From an uncultured Bacteroidales bacterium (GTDB lineage Bacteria > Bacteroidota > Bacteroidia > Bacteroidales > P3): 64,000 bases of DNA. Shown here in pieces: positions 43,155 to 53,587 of this stretch. The notes under the pieces are model-generated. The model did no database searches. It was given only the letters and a program-made list of their open reading frames with translations, and was not told the origin of the DNA. The stretch covers positions 28,027 through 92,026 of the forward strand of contig CAMIVE010000003.1 of the NCBI GenBank assembly GCA_946401725.1. The letters run 5' to 3'. A program made the position numbers and the translations under genes. The stretch's first letter is position 1; each line of letters starts with the position of its first letter.

Positions 43155-45554
43155 ATGATAGATCAAGCAAAAGCAGCAGAAACGACAAATGTCCGTAAAA
43201 ACACCAACCGTTTCATTATCCATAACATTATCGAGTTGTTTTTATCGGCATGGTATTGGATTATTGTATCGCTCGTCATCTGTATGGTGACAGCATGGCT
43301 GTACCTGAAGATGAGCCCCGACACCTACGCAGTGGCAGCGACCATGCAGATCAACTCTCCCACGACCCAAGTCAATCAAGATGTTTTAAAGGCATTCCGC
43401 ACACCAAGCAACGCCGAAAAGGAGATTCATTTCTTCATGTCTCACCAGGTGGTGAAGGATGTAGTGGAACAACTGAACTTGACAGTCACCTACATCAAAC
43501 CCCATCTGTTCTTGGACGAAGACCTGTACGACAAGTCGCCCATCGATGTGCATTTTATCGACAACAGTTATCCGGCATGCGATTTCACGATATCTTGCCA
43601 ATCCGACAAATACACACTTGCGACTATTGCACGCGAGAAAGGACAGCTGCCAATGATGTGGAATGGGAAATACGGCGATACGCTGGTGACACCCAAGGGG
43701 GTGATTGTGGTGGAAAAACGCCCCGGATTCCCTGCTACTACGGAGACGGAACTGGAACTGCACTACCGTCCTTTGGACGAGGCAACAAACTACTATATGG
43801 GACGCATGAGTGCCGCCATAGTGGACGAAGATGCTGGCAACATACAGTTGGCCATGAACGACATCAACCTGCAACGTGGCATCGATGTGGTCAACTTGTG
43901 GATTGAGTCGTACAACAAACACACGGTGGAATACAAAAACCGTGTAGCACAGAACACCGCACAGTTCATCGAAGAGCGTCTGAAGGTCATCAGTGTGGAA
44001 CTGTCGGATGTGGAAGGTGATTTGGAGCAATACATGCGCGAACACAATATCAGCGACATGAATACGGAGATGGGAACAAATATCAACGACCGAAGCCAGT
44101 ATTCGCAGTCGCGCATCGAAGACGAAGTAGCAGCCAACATTGCACGCGACCTCCTGAATAAAGTAAAGTCGTCTGCGCCCAACACCATGCTTCCCAATAT
44201 CTCCATTGGCAATGCATCGGTCAGTTCACTCATCGAACAACACAACCTCATGGTGCGCGACCTGCAGGTGCTGATTGAAAACTCCAGTCCTGGAAGCCCC
44301 ATGGTGCGAGAAAAGGAATCGCAGCTGGAGACCATCCGCAGCACGATCATCCGCTCCATCGAGAACCACATCCAGTCCATCCAAATCCGCATACGCGAGT
44401 ACCGGAACCAGGAGATGCGCACCAGCAACGCCATCAACATGGTACCCACCCAGCGCCGCGAGATGCAGTCGTTCACCCGACAGCAGTCCATCAAGGAACA
44501 ACTGTACCTGTATCTGCTAAACAAGCGGGAAGAGAACGCCCTGCGGCTGACCATCACCGATGCCGACACGCGTGTAATCGACTACGCTTCTGGTGGCAAA
44601 ATTTCCCCCGTCCCGTCACGTACCTACACGCTGGCTTTTATCATCGCCCTATTGCTGCCTGTCGGTGTCATCATGCTGATCAAATGGCTGGATGTACGTA
44701 TCCGTAGCAAGAAAGATGTGGAAGCCTACTGCTCGATACCTGTAATCGGCATCATCCCGATGGTGGAAGACGACGCTTCGCGCATCATCACCAAAAGTGG
44801 GAAAGACCGATTCAACGAAACCTTCCGTATCATGCGCAACAACATCCAGTTCATGAACGGCGAGACTGAAGGGGGCAAGGTGTTGATGCTGACCTCCACC
44901 ATGTCGGGCGACGGCAAAAGTCTGGTGTCATACAACATCGCCCTGTCATTTGCCTATGCAGGGGAGAAAGTGTTGCTAATCAACTCCGATATCCGCAAGC
45001 GCGAATCGTGGCATGGATCAAGAGAGAAATACAAACGCGGCCTGACCACCTATCTCGCCAACCGGGAAGACGTCATTGAAGACATCATCGAGGACGACAG
45101 CATCTATCCCGAATTGAAAGTCATCCATAACGGACCAATACCACCCAACCCCGCCGAATTGCTGATGAGCAAACGGTTTGACACCTTGATCGACTGGGCA
45201 CGCAAAACATACGACTATATCATCATCGACAGCGTACCTATCGACATTGTAGCCGACGCAACCATCGTGAACAGACTGGTCGATGCGACCTTCTTTGTCA
45301 TCAAGGAAAAGACCTCCGACCGACGCATCCTGATGGAACTGGAGGAATTCTACCAAACCGGCAAATTGAAGAATATGAGCATCATCCTGAACAACTACAA
45401 AATCAGGAAACACAGCTACGGCTATGGCGGTTACGGCTACGGCTATGGATATGGTTACGGCTATGGATATGGCTATGGTTACGGCTATGGTTACGGCTAC
45501 GGAGATGGCGAGTCGGATGCAGACTCCAAGACAGAGAAAGACAAAGAATCTTAG
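43155..45554 (+). CDS. Wzc-like chain-length determinant and tyrosine kinase with a (YG)n tail
   Basis: The product has 799 aa. It has a first membrane helix (about 30-54), a Wzz-type periplasmic domain with coiled coils, a second helix (about 490-512), then a BY-kinase domain: Walker A TSTMSGDGKS (about 580-590), Walker A-prime LLINSDIRKR (about 605-615; Asn in place of the first Asp), and Walker B YIIIDSVP (about 687-695). The tail from about 753 has some fifteen Tyr residues alternating with Gly, then an acidic end. Tyrosine clusters at this place are the autophosphorylation sites of BY-kinases. The protein controls polymer length and export. Confidence 0.95.
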   Translation: MIDQAKAAETTNVRKNTNRFIIHNIIELFLSAWYWIIVSLVICMVTAWLYLKMSPDTYAVAATMQINSPTTQVNQDVLKAFRTPSNAEKEIHFFMSHQVVKDVVEQLNLTVTYIKPHLFLDEDLYDKSPIDVHFIDNSYPACDFTISCQSDKYTLATIAREKGQLPMMWNGKYGDTLVTPKGVIVVEKRPGFPATTETELELHYRPLDEATNYYMGRMSAAIVDEDAGNIQLAMNDINLQRGIDVVNLWIESYNKHTVEYKNRVAQNTAQFIEERLKVISVELSDVEGDLEQYMREHNISDMNTEMGTNINDRSQYSQSRIEDEVAANIARDLLNKVKSSAPNTMLPNISIGNASVSSLIEQHNLMVRDLQVLIENSSPGSPMVREKESQLETIRSTIIRSIENHIQSIQIRIREYRNQEMRTSNAINMVPTQRREMQSFTRQQSIKEQLYLYLLNKREENALRLTITDADTRVIDYASGGKISPVPSRTYTLAFIIALLLPVGVIMLIKWLDVRIRSKKDVEAYCSIPVIGIIPMVEDDASRIITKSGKDRFNETFRIMRNNIQFMNGETEGGKVLMLTSTMSGDGKSLVSYNIALSFAYAGEKVLLINSDIRKRESWHGSREKYKRGLTTYLANREDVIEDIIEDDSIYPELKVIHNGPIPPNPAELLMSKRFDTLIDWARKTYDYIIIDSVPIDIVADATIVNRLVDATFFVIKEKTSDRRILMELEEFYQTGKLKNMSIILNNYKIRKHSYGYGGYGYGYGYGYGYGYGYGYGYGYGYGDGESDADSKTEKDKES
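45415..45505 (+). repeat. Hexanucleotide-type repeat encoding (YG)n
   Basis: A run of GGYTAY units inside the wzc-like gene. The unit is a multiple of three, so length change would alter the tail length without shifting the frame. Confidence 0.9.
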
Positions 45555-45602
45555 CAATCCATCCGTTATTGTTTTTAACACAAAAAATAAAAAAATAAAT
45601 AA

Positions 45603-47096
45603 ATGAAAACCAAACTCAAATGCATTGGATTAACGTTGTTTGCCCTGATGGCAGCAACGACAGTCAACGGGCAGGAAGACAAGGATTATTATGTAGCTCG
45701 TGACAGGGCGCTCCATGCCACCGACCAGAATGTGGTCAGCGGACCTACCGGTGTCGGCTGGGTTCGATCGCACTTTTTCGACGACTGGTTCTTCCAAGTA
45801 CAAGGAGGCGGACAGTTGTACTACGGTACCGACGACCGTGAAGGGCCCTTGGGTGACCGGCTGACAGGCAATATGGAATTTCAATTCGGACGTCGCATCT
45901 TCCCCATGTTTGGATTCCGTGCAGGTGTAGGTATGGGTTATGCCCATGGATTCCTAACGAAAGACCACTATACAAATTATTCAGTTTTAACAGGTGGTGA
46001 CGGAATATGTGGAGATGACGCCTCAGGTAATTCCTTGGGAGGATACTTTTGGGATTATAACAACGACCTGTTGATGCAGAAATGGAAATATTTCTATTTC
46101 GGCGCGGACCTTTGGTTGAATTTGGCCATTTTCAAAGGGGCTGACAACTACAAGCAGTTCAGACCCAGGGAACATATTGTCTATGGCGGTGTCCATACCA
46201 AATACGCGTTAAGTGAAGTCGATGATAAAAACCACCGTTCCGAAGCCCATCTGGGTTACATCTGCAAATATAATTTCAAAAACAATTTAAGCGTATACGC
46301 CGACGTACGCTATAGTTTTATCGAACGCCTTTTCGACCGTGAGCATGTTCAAAGCATCGAATCTGCAGGATTTGGAGTGGACGGAGTACTGAATTTACAT
46401 GTGGGCGTGATGTACAAATTCCACACACGTACAGAAGACGAGCGTGCAGTTTTTGTACAGAACGTCAAAACTGTGACTGAGCAAGAGGTGAAGACGGTAA
46501 CTGTACGTGTCACAAAGAAAGACACGATTTACTCTAGAACCGTATACGACTCCACGGTAATGTACAACCAGGTGAATATCCCAACGCCTGAAACGAGCCG
46601 TCTGAAAGACTCGCTGCTCGCCCTCGTCAAAGAACGGCAGGAAAAGAACAAAAACATCAATTACGTACAAGACCTGAGCGATATCTTCCTCAACCAGCTG
46701 CTGCCTTACGAAATGGTCTTTTTCAAGTTGGACAAGTGGGACATCCTGCCTGAGGAAGAGATGAAGATTGACAAGATGGCCCGTATCATGAAAGCCTATC
46801 CCGACAACAAATTCCTCCTGTATGGTTCTGCCGACTCGAAGACTGGTACGGTGAAGCGTAACGACTTCTTAAGTCACCGCCGTGCCGATGTAGTGTACGA
46901 CCTGCTGGTTGGACAATACGGAATCGATCCGAACCAACTGGAGCGCATTTATTTGGGTGGCATTCTGGATTACACCCCATTTGAACTCAACAGAGCCACG
47001 GTAATCATCATGGACCACCCGACGGTGAAGAAAGCCTTCGAAGAAATGAAGGCTCAAGGACAAGCCGGCGGAGGATCAGTAGAGATGAACAAATAA
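45603..47096 (+). CDS. OmpA-family outer-membrane protein 1 of the glycan locus
   Basis: The product has 497 aa with a signal peptide (ATTVNGQ), an N-terminal barrel (about 45-275; GWVRSHFFDDWFFQVQGGGQ), a linker rich in VKTVT and Tyr, and a C-terminal OmpA domain (about 365-480; NDFLSHRRADVVYDLL). OmpA domains bind peptidoglycan. It may stabilise the export complex or the envelope around it. It is followed by a clear paralogue. Confidence 0.9.
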   Translation: MKTKLKCIGLTLFALMAATTVNGQEDKDYYVARDRALHATDQNVVSGPTGVGWVRSHFFDDWFFQVQGGGQLYYGTDDREGPLGDRLTGNMEFQFGRRIFPMFGFRAGVGMGYAHGFLTKDHYTNYSVLTGGDGICGDDASGNSLGGYFWDYNNDLLMQKWKYFYFGADLWLNLAIFKGADNYKQFRPREHIVYGGVHTKYALSEVDDKNHRSEAHLGYICKYNFKNNLSVYADVRYSFIERLFDREHVQSIESAGFGVDGVLNLHVGVMYKFHTRTEDERAVFVQNVKTVTEQEVKTVTVRVTKKDTIYSRTVYDSTVMYNQVNIPTPETSRLKDSLLALVKERQEKNKNINYVQDLSDIFLNQLLPYEMVFFKLDKWDILPEEEMKIDKMARIMKAYPDNKFLLYGSADSKTGTVKRNDFLSHRRADVVYDLLVGQYGIDPNQLERIYLGGILDYTPFELNRATVIIMDHPTVKKAFEEMKAQGQAGGGSVEMNK

Positions 47097-47138
47097 TCTC
47101 CACTAAGCATATTAAACGATATTTTCAATTGTCACTAA

Positions 47139-48695
47139 ATGAAAAAACTAAACATTCTCTTTTTATTTGTGCTATTGGCAGGTAGCACCCTGTATGCACA
47201 AAACGAGACCCGAAAACTCATTATCGACACCTTGCAGCGTTCCGGCACCCATGATGTGGGTTGGATACGTTCCCATTCGTTTGACAACTGGATCATCGAC
47301 CTGCAAGGAAGCGGACATCTATACTATGGATTTGAAGACCGCAAAGGTCCCTTGAAAGATCGTATCACCGGCAATGCCGAAGTGCATTTGGGCCACTGGA
47401 TTTTCCCTATGGTTGGTATTCGTGCCGGATTGGGCATGGGTAATTCACATGGGTTTATCACCAAAAACAGTTATCTTGCCAACCGCGGTGCTTTAACTGC
47501 CGATTACGGTAATTGCTGGGGACCGTCGACTGCAACCCTTATCTCTGGTTCAGATACCATACACGGTGCTTTGGGTGGCTACTACTGGCCGATAGATAAC
47601 AACACCGACCTTTTCATCCAAAAATGGAAATATATTTATGCCGGATTGGATTTTATGGTCAACCTTTCCTACATGCATTCATTCCGCGAAGTGAATTTTG
47701 AGAAAAAATGGAACCATATAGTTTATGTCGGTTTCAATGTACGTGTAGGGTTGTCGGAAAACAACCCCGAGAAATTCTCCAATTTTATTGGATACTCGAC
47801 ATCACCAGCTTTCAAAGGATTCAAAAACACCAATTTTGCTGCCGAGGGACATATCGGATACAATTGCCAGTACGCATTGACAAAACACATCAATCTGTTC
47901 GCCGGCGCAAGACTATCCCTCTTGGAAGGCAATTTCGACCGTGAACGCATTCCTGGAGTAGAGACCATGGGTCCAGACTGGGAATTCATGGTGACAGCCG
48001 GAATTGGATACGATTTCAATTTCCGTAGCGAGAAACAACGACGCAACTATTATGTCGAACATAACATCATTCCCTACAATGCCGTTGAACTTCCCAAACA
48101 TGTAAGATTTGTACAGCAGGAGGATTTGTTGGTTGTCAAACACACGGAGGTGGAACTGATCACCTATTACGACACCATTGACGATTCCGTATCCATACGA
48201 CAATTGGACACCATTTTCTCATGGTTGGATACCATACCCCAGTTTACACCACACGACAGTGTTCCCTCGGACGAGTCGCTCGACAGCATCCTTTTGAAAC
48301 GAATGTTGCCCTACGAGATGGTCTTCTTCGACCTTGACAAATGGGACATCCGCCCACAGGAAGAGATGAAGATAGCCAAGATGGCGCGCTTGATGAAGGC
48401 CTATCCGGAGCGGACATTTATACTGTATGGCTCAGCCGACTCGAAGACCGGTACAGTGAAGCGAAACGATTTCTTGAGTAAGAACCGTGCCGACCAGGTC
48501 TACAACAGGTTGATCATCGAATATGGAATCAAGCCAGAGCAGATGCGGCGAGTCTATCTGGGCGGTATTCTCGACTACGACCCATTTATTCTGAACCGAA
48601 CCACCGTGATCATTATGGATCATCCTGCCGTGGAGAAAGCCTTCAATGAAATGAAAGCCCAGCGCAGGGCAGGTGGCAACGTGGTGGAATTCTAA
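47139..48695 (+). CDS. OmpA-family outer-membrane protein 2 of the glycan locus
   Basis: The product has 518 aa and has the same architecture as the preceding gene: GWIRSHSFDNWIIDLQGSG in the barrel and an OmpA domain with NDFLSKNRADQVYNRL. Long stretches near the C-terminus (LPYEMVFF, LDKWDI, LYGSADSKTGTVKRNDFLS) are shared, so the pair arose by tandem duplication and has since diverged in the barrel and linker. The two are 42 bases apart. Confidence 0.9.
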   Translation: MKKLNILFLFVLLAGSTLYAQNETRKLIIDTLQRSGTHDVGWIRSHSFDNWIIDLQGSGHLYYGFEDRKGPLKDRITGNAEVHLGHWIFPMVGIRAGLGMGNSHGFITKNSYLANRGALTADYGNCWGPSTATLISGSDTIHGALGGYYWPIDNNTDLFIQKWKYIYAGLDFMVNLSYMHSFREVNFEKKWNHIVYVGFNVRVGLSENNPEKFSNFIGYSTSPAFKGFKNTNFAAEGHIGYNCQYALTKHINLFAGARLSLLEGNFDRERIPGVETMGPDWEFMVTAGIGYDFNFRSEKQRRNYYVEHNIIPYNAVELPKHVRFVQQEDLLVVKHTEVELITYYDTIDDSVSIRQLDTIFSWLDTIPQFTPHDSVPSDESLDSILLKRMLPYEMVFFDLDKWDIRPQEEMKIAKMARLMKAYPERTFILYGSADSKTGTVKRNDFLSKNRADQVYNRLIIEYGIKPEQMRRVYLGGILDYDPFILNRTTVIIMDHPAVEKAFNEMKAQRRAGGNVVEF

Positions 48696-48710
48696 ACAGA
48701 AAAACGCGGT

Positions 48711-49907
48711 TTGAAAATCCTTGTTGTTCATAACGACTACGGGAAATACAGCGGCGAGGAAGCCGTTGTAGACCGCATGATTGACGACGGACGTCGTTAT
48801 GGATATGAAATAGCGACGCTTCGACGCTCATCCCAGGATGCAAGAGACCGTCTCTGGGGTAAGATACATGGCTTTTTTTCTGGGATGTACAGCCTCTCGG
48901 GCCGACGCATGATGCGCAAGGCATTACGCAACTTCCATCCCGACATCGTTCACATCCACAACCTTTACCCATTCATCTCGCCAGCCGTGCTTCCCTTATG
49001 CCGGCGAAAAGGAATTCCCGTAGTGATGACGGTACACAACTATCGGTTGATTTGCCCCACAGGACTGTTTCTTCGCGACGGGAAACCCTGTGTGAACTGC
49101 CTTTCCAACGGCAACGAATGGGATTGCGTACGCTACAATTGCGAACACAGTCATCCACGTTCTCTGGGATACGCACTTCGCAATTGGGTGGCACGCAAAA
49201 CAAAGGCCTATAAGAACTGCGTGGATTACTTCTGTTGCCTGACGGAATTTCAGAAACAAAAGTTGATTGCCGCAGGATTTGACAGTCAGAAAATACAGGT
49301 ATTTCCCAATTGCGTGGAATACATTGAACCTTCAGAGGATCCATTACCTGACTGTGGTGCCGGCTTTATTGGTTACGTGGGCCGTCTGAGCGAAGAAAAA
49401 GGGTTCGACATGCTGCTTGAAATCGCACGACGGCACCCTGAAATGGAGTTTCGTTATGCAGGTTCGCTTCGTGATAACCAACCGTTGGAAGTGCCCTCTA
49501 ATGTAAAATTCTACGGACAATTGGATCAAAAACAATTGGCACGGTTTTATACTGAAGCGCGTTTTATTGTAATTCCCAGCCGCTGTTATGAAGGATTTCC
49601 TGTCGTGTTGTTGGAGGCTTCGTCACATGGCAAGCCTTGTATCGCACCGAACCATGGAGCCTTTCCCGACCTGATATTCAATCGTGATGAGCAACGTCTG
49701 GGCGGCATGCTTTTCAAGCCCCTCGACATCGACGATTTAGAGCAGAAAATCACAGAGTTGTGGAACCATCAAGAAGAAACGGATGCGTTGGGGCGTTGTG
49801 CCGAAAACAACTACTTACAACGTTTTGAAAAGCAAAAAACAAACGCAGCTTGGGACAAATTCCTCAAACAAGTTGTCGACAACCACAAAGCCAATTCAAA
49901 CCTTTAA
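48711..49907 (+). CDS. Family 4 glycosyltransferase
   Basis: The product has 398 aa. The N-terminal Rossmann half shows VVHNDYGKYSGEE and IVHIHNLYPF, a Cys-rich segment CVNCLSNGNEWDC with another Cys-x4-Cys nearby, and the C-terminal half shows GYVGRLSEEKGF and PSRCYEGFPVVLLEA (the E-x7-E region). It is a retaining GT-B enzyme; sugar unknown. The start appears to be TTG 48711, 15 bases after the previous stop; no in-frame ATG precedes the Rossmann strand. Confidence 0.9.
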   Translation: MKILVVHNDYGKYSGEEAVVDRMIDDGRRYGYEIATLRRSSQDARDRLWGKIHGFFSGMYSLSGRRMMRKALRNFHPDIVHIHNLYPFISPAVLPLCRRKGIPVVMTVHNYRLICPTGLFLRDGKPCVNCLSNGNEWDCVRYNCEHSHPRSLGYALRNWVARKTKAYKNCVDYFCCLTEFQKQKLIAAGFDSQKIQVFPNCVEYIEPSEDPLPDCGAGFIGYVGRLSEEKGFDMLLEIARRHPEMEFRYAGSLRDNQPLEVPSNVKFYGQLDQKQLARFYTEARFIVIPSRCYEGFPVVLLEASSHGKPCIAPNHGAFPDLIFNRDEQRLGGMLFKPLDIDDLEQKITELWNHQEETDALGRCAENNYLQRFEKQKTNAAWDKFLKQVVDNHKANSNL

Positions 49908-49925
49908 AATCTTGAGACTCCACGA

Positions 49926-51026
49926 ATGAGAAAGAAAAGAGTTGTCATAGATGTCAATGCCGCCCTTCCCCTATATAGCAAAGGGTGGGTCTCCGGGATA
50001 GGCCGGACAACCAAAGAACTTGTTGAAGCTTTGGACAACATTGACAATCTACCCTTTGAGGTGATGCTGTATTCCCAAAACACCAAGGGAATCAATGGCG
50101 ACCGTTTGCAGACACATTTCAAGAGCCGGCATCTTTTTCTTCCACACAAATCGTGGGCAAATCGTTTGATAGGCAAGACTCATCTGCGGGAATGGAGTAC
50201 TGGATACGACCTGTTGCATATTCCGCACAATTTCGAGTGGGTCAGAAAACCAGAAAAAACATTGGTCACTATACATGATGCACTGTTTTTTGCCTATCCT
50301 GACGACGTTTTCAATTTTCAGTATTATCAGCAAGTCTACCCTACCCTTGCCAAACGCTGTCGAGGAATCATCACCTGTTCTGAATCCTCGAAAAAAGACA
50401 TCATACAGTATATGGATGTTCCAGGAGAAAAAATTTTTGTTTGTCCATGGGGGTATCGCAAAGACATTTATTTCCCACGAGAACATAAAAAAATTGAGCA
50501 ACCTTATTTCCTCATGGTCTCATGCAGTCTGGGACGAAAAAACAGCATGTCGGTGATACGCGCGTATGAGAAATTTTCAAAAAACGATCCCTCCCATGAA
50601 CTGTGGATAGTTTGGCCTAACACACCCCAGTCAGTACTTGAGTATTGTGGTCAGCCCCATTTGAAAAGACGCATTCATATCTCTCAAAGCGTGGACGATG
50701 ACACATTAGGACAACTATACAGTGATGCCACTGCCACCTTCTTCCCGTCACGATATGAAGGCTTCGGATTGCCCGTGCTGGAATCGATGGCTTGTGGAAC
50801 ACCTGTGGTCACCTGTCGAAACAGTTCGCTGCCTGAAGTGGGTGGTGATGCGGCATTTTATGTAGACCCTGACGATATGGAAGCCTTGTGTGATTATATG
50901 GAACAATTCGAGCAACAGACACTAAAGAAAACTGATTATAGCGAGAAGTGTATGGCACAAGCCTCCCTGTTTTCGTGGGAACGATGTGCGCAGCAGACTG
51001 TAGAAGTATATAAACAATTATTATGA
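49926..51026 (+). CDS. Family 4 glycosyltransferase
   Basis: The product has 366 aa. Typical GT4 features: GWVSGIGRTTKEL near the N-terminus, TIHDALFFAYP, SSKKDIIQY, FPSRYEGFGLPVLESMACG and EVGGDAAFYVDPDD. This type is close to mannosyl- or rhamnosyltransferases such as WbaZ, though the donor is not predictable. It overlaps the next gene by 4 bases. Confidence 0.92.
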   Translation: MRKKRVVIDVNAALPLYSKGWVSGIGRTTKELVEALDNIDNLPFEVMLYSQNTKGINGDRLQTHFKSRHLFLPHKSWANRLIGKTHLREWSTGYDLLHIPHNFEWVRKPEKTLVTIHDALFFAYPDDVFNFQYYQQVYPTLAKRCRGIITCSESSKKDIIQYMDVPGEKIFVCPWGYRKDIYFPREHKKIEQPYFLMVSCSLGRKNSMSVIRAYEKFSKNDPSHELWIVWPNTPQSVLEYCGQPHLKRRIHISQSVDDDTLGQLYSDATATFFPSRYEGFGLPVLESMACGTPVVTCRNSSLPEVGGDAAFYVDPDDMEALCDYMEQFEQQTLKKTDYSEKCMAQASLFSWERCAQQTVEVYKQLL

Positions 51027-52159
51027 AGCAGAATTCCATCTTGATAGCCCTTCCCTGCCTGAAAGTCGGCGGAACCGAGATGCAGACCCTACGCCTGGTC
51101 GAAGCCTTGGTCGCCGGAGGCTATCATTGCGTCACCGTCTGTTATTTTGAATACGACTTTGTTATGCGACAACGGTTTGAGGAAGCAGGAAGTAAAGTAG
51201 TCTGTTTATCCGCGTATGGTAAAAGACCTGACAGCCTGCGCGATACATACAAATTCTTAAAGTCCGGATTAAAAAGAGTTGTCGCAGAATACCGACCCAA
51301 GATGGCGCATGTGCAATATATGGCGCCTGGTGCGATGCCAATTATTATTCTAAGACGTTTGGGAATCAAAACCCTTATTGCCACCTTGCATACCGATTCC
51401 AGCATTTATCGGAATCTGCGATTGGTGCATTACCTACAGAAATACAAAACGACAGCATTTACCTGTGTTACCGAAGCGGCAGAAAAAAGCTTCTTTGGCA
51501 GTAGTCAGTTATATGATGAGGAATTTGTTTTAAAACATCACAACCATTTCACCATCCACAATTGCCTGTCAGCTGATTTTCCATGGAATGACAATAATGA
51601 GATGATTCAATTTGAAGTTCCTGTCATCGGCATCGTCGCGCGCTTGGAGCGAATCAAAGGTGTCGATTTTGTCATGCCTGCTTTTGCCAAAGTATTGAAA
51701 CAACTCCCCGATTGCCAACTGATGATTGTGGGCGATGGACAATTGCATGAGGAAATGACGCAACAGCAACAGGAACTAGGCATCAAAGAAAAAAATGTAA
51801 TCTGGGCTGGACGCGTTCCCTATGAAAAATTGGCAGGCTATTACAAGCAGATGACCCTGGTATGGATGCCTTCACGGAGCGAAGGCTTTGGATTATCGGC
51901 CATCGAAGCCATGGGCCATGGTCATGCGGTTATTGCCTCGGACACCGGTGGATTGATTGAAATCATTCACAATGGTGTTGATGGCCTGCTTATACCATCT
52001 GGAGACACAGAAGCATTGGCCACCCAAAGTCTTAAGCTGTTAAATGACAGAGAGAAACTCAAACAGATGAATGCCGCCGCATTGCAAAATGCCAAACAAT
52101 TCTCCTTTGAGCATTATAAAACTCAGATCCTATCGCTCTACGAAAAATTAGAAAAGTGA
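51023..52159 (+). CDS. Family 4 glycosyltransferase
   Basis: The product has 378 aa. GT-B fold with ALPCLKVGGTEMQTLRL, GIVARLERIKGVDF, WMPSRSEGFGLSAIEAMGHG and ASDTGGLIEIIHNGVDGLL. Start ATG 51023 overlaps the previous stop. A 75-base gap separates it from the polymerase gene. Confidence 0.92.
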   Translation: MKQNSILIALPCLKVGGTEMQTLRLVEALVAGGYHCVTVCYFEYDFVMRQRFEEAGSKVVCLSAYGKRPDSLRDTYKFLKSGLKRVVAEYRPKMAHVQYMAPGAMPIIILRRLGIKTLIATLHTDSSIYRNLRLVHYLQKYKTTAFTCVTEAAEKSFFGSSQLYDEEFVLKHHNHFTIHNCLSADFPWNDNNEMIQFEVPVIGIVARLERIKGVDFVMPAFAKVLKQLPDCQLMIVGDGQLHEEMTQQQQELGIKEKNVIWAGRVPYEKLAGYYKQMTLVWMPSRSEGFGLSAIEAMGHGHAVIASDTGGLIEIIHNGVDGLLIPSGDTEALATQSLKLLNDREKLKQMNAAALQNAKQFSFEHYKTQILSLYEKLEK

Positions 52160-52234
52160 TCTTTTTTGAGACTATATTCAAACGAGAATCTTTCAAACCT
52201 TTTCATCCTTTTAACCACATAAAACCTTACCCCA

Positions 52235-53587
52235 TTGAGCGGAATAATCAATTTGTTATTTTTTTTGGTGCTGAACGCCTACTTTTTCATCTTTATGTTC
52301 CGTTACAGCGCCCGCATCAAGGATCCCTTGAACAGCAGCAAATATCTGTTGATTGAAGGAACCGAAATGTTTTTTATTCTGCTTTTCGCTACAGGAACAC
52401 TTGCTCTCTCTTCGTCTGGAGGAGGTCATGGCTCAGGAGGAGGATTCAACCTGCAGGCCATTCGCTTGTTGTTACTGGAAGTCGCATTATTAATGTCGTT
52501 GTTCGTATGTCAAGAAAGACCCAAATGGGGAATTGGGACAGTTATGTATCTGATATTCATCCTTTGGTGCGTATACTCACTAACATATTGTAGTTCATTT
52601 GAATACGGAATACGCTATATTTTAAAGTATCTGTATCCTTTGATTATCATGATTGTTGCCTCAGCAATTATCAGAGACGAAAAAATGTTTCTGGCACTGT
52701 GTGTATGGGCTCGGCGTGTGGCAATAGTGAGTATTATCATTGAATTTATTCCAGGTATTAGTACCATTTTGGGAGGAACTTTTTGGTATGCCACAGCAAT
52801 GAATCTGAACTATGCTTCCATAACAGTTATCTCATTTGCCCTATATTATTTTTATGGGAAAGACAAAAAAGACCTGATAATGGCCATTCTGTTTGTTTTG
52901 CCGAGCATCGTCATGGTCCATCGTAGTGGCATGTTGGCTATATTTGTTGCCATTGCTGTATTCATGTTCTTCAAACACAAATGGGTTTCTGTTCCATATA
53001 TTGCTGTAGTTGCCGCAGCAGCACTTGCTGTTGTATTTTATGTACCCGCAGTTCATGACAAAATGTTTTGGAAAGATACCGAGAATGAATTGACCATCAG
53101 TGATGTTCGTTCCGGAGCAATAACCAGTGACGATATTCGCAACAATGGTCGAGAGGCCCTATGGGAAATACTTGAAAACGAATATTACATCGGACATGAG
53201 ATGAGAGGAAGCGGCATAGGAAGCTGTCAAAAATACCTGTATGAAAATCCCGCAATTGTAAAACAGACTCATGGTGACTATGTTCAAATGCTTTGCGATA
53301 CCGGTCGTATAGGGTTTGTGCTCTATATTCTTATTGCCATAGTCATAATTGTTCATTGTTTTATTGTGTGTGTGACCGATTATATTCCAGAGTATATCAA
53401 ATGTTGTGCCATGATAGTGGCATCAAGCATTGCAGGCTGTTATGCAGCAATGTACAGCGAAAATGTCGTAACCTACACCATGGCTTCTACAGGATATCCA
53501 TTTGCACTTTATGGTGTAATGCTTGGTATGCTGTCCAAGGTCGGAAAACCGAAATACCAGTACTCAGAACGAGGTCTTAATTTCTGA
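52235..53587 (+). CDS. Wzy-like polysaccharide polymerase (O-antigen ligase/polymerase type)
   Basis: The product has 450 aa, with about ten to twelve transmembrane segments and a large periplasmic loop between about 275 and 355 with a conserved-looking EMRGSGIGSCQ and HGDYVQMLCDTG, the loop type of Wzy/WaaL proteins. It would polymerise repeat units at the periplasmic face. Start TTG 52235; an ATG about 20 codons in would cut the first helix. Confidence 0.82.
   Translation: MSGIINLLFFLVLNAYFFIFMFRYSARIKDPLNSSKYLLIEGTEMFFILLFATGTLALSSSGGGHGSGGGFNLQAIRLLLLEVALLMSLFVCQERPKWGIGTVMYLIFILWCVYSLTYCSSFEYGIRYILKYLYPLIIMIVASAIIRDEKMFLALCVWARRVAIVSIIIEFIPGISTILGGTFWYATAMNLNYASITVISFALYYFYGKDKKDLIMAILFVLPSIVMVHRSGMLAIFVAIAVFMFFKHKWVSVPYIAVVAAAALAVVFYVPAVHDKMFWKDTENELTISDVRSGAITSDDIRNNGREALWEILENEYYIGHEMRGSGIGSCQKYLYENPAIVKQTHGDYVQMLCDTGRIGFVLYILIAIVIIVHCFIVCVTDYIPEYIKCCAMIVASSIAGCYAAMYSENVVTYTMASTGYPFALYGVMLGMLSKVGKPKYQYSERGLNF

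Noticed and set aside
43250..43906. Alternative plus-strand frame inside the wzc-like gene
   Set aside because: It is out of frame with a gene that shows Wzz and BY-kinase motifs throughout.
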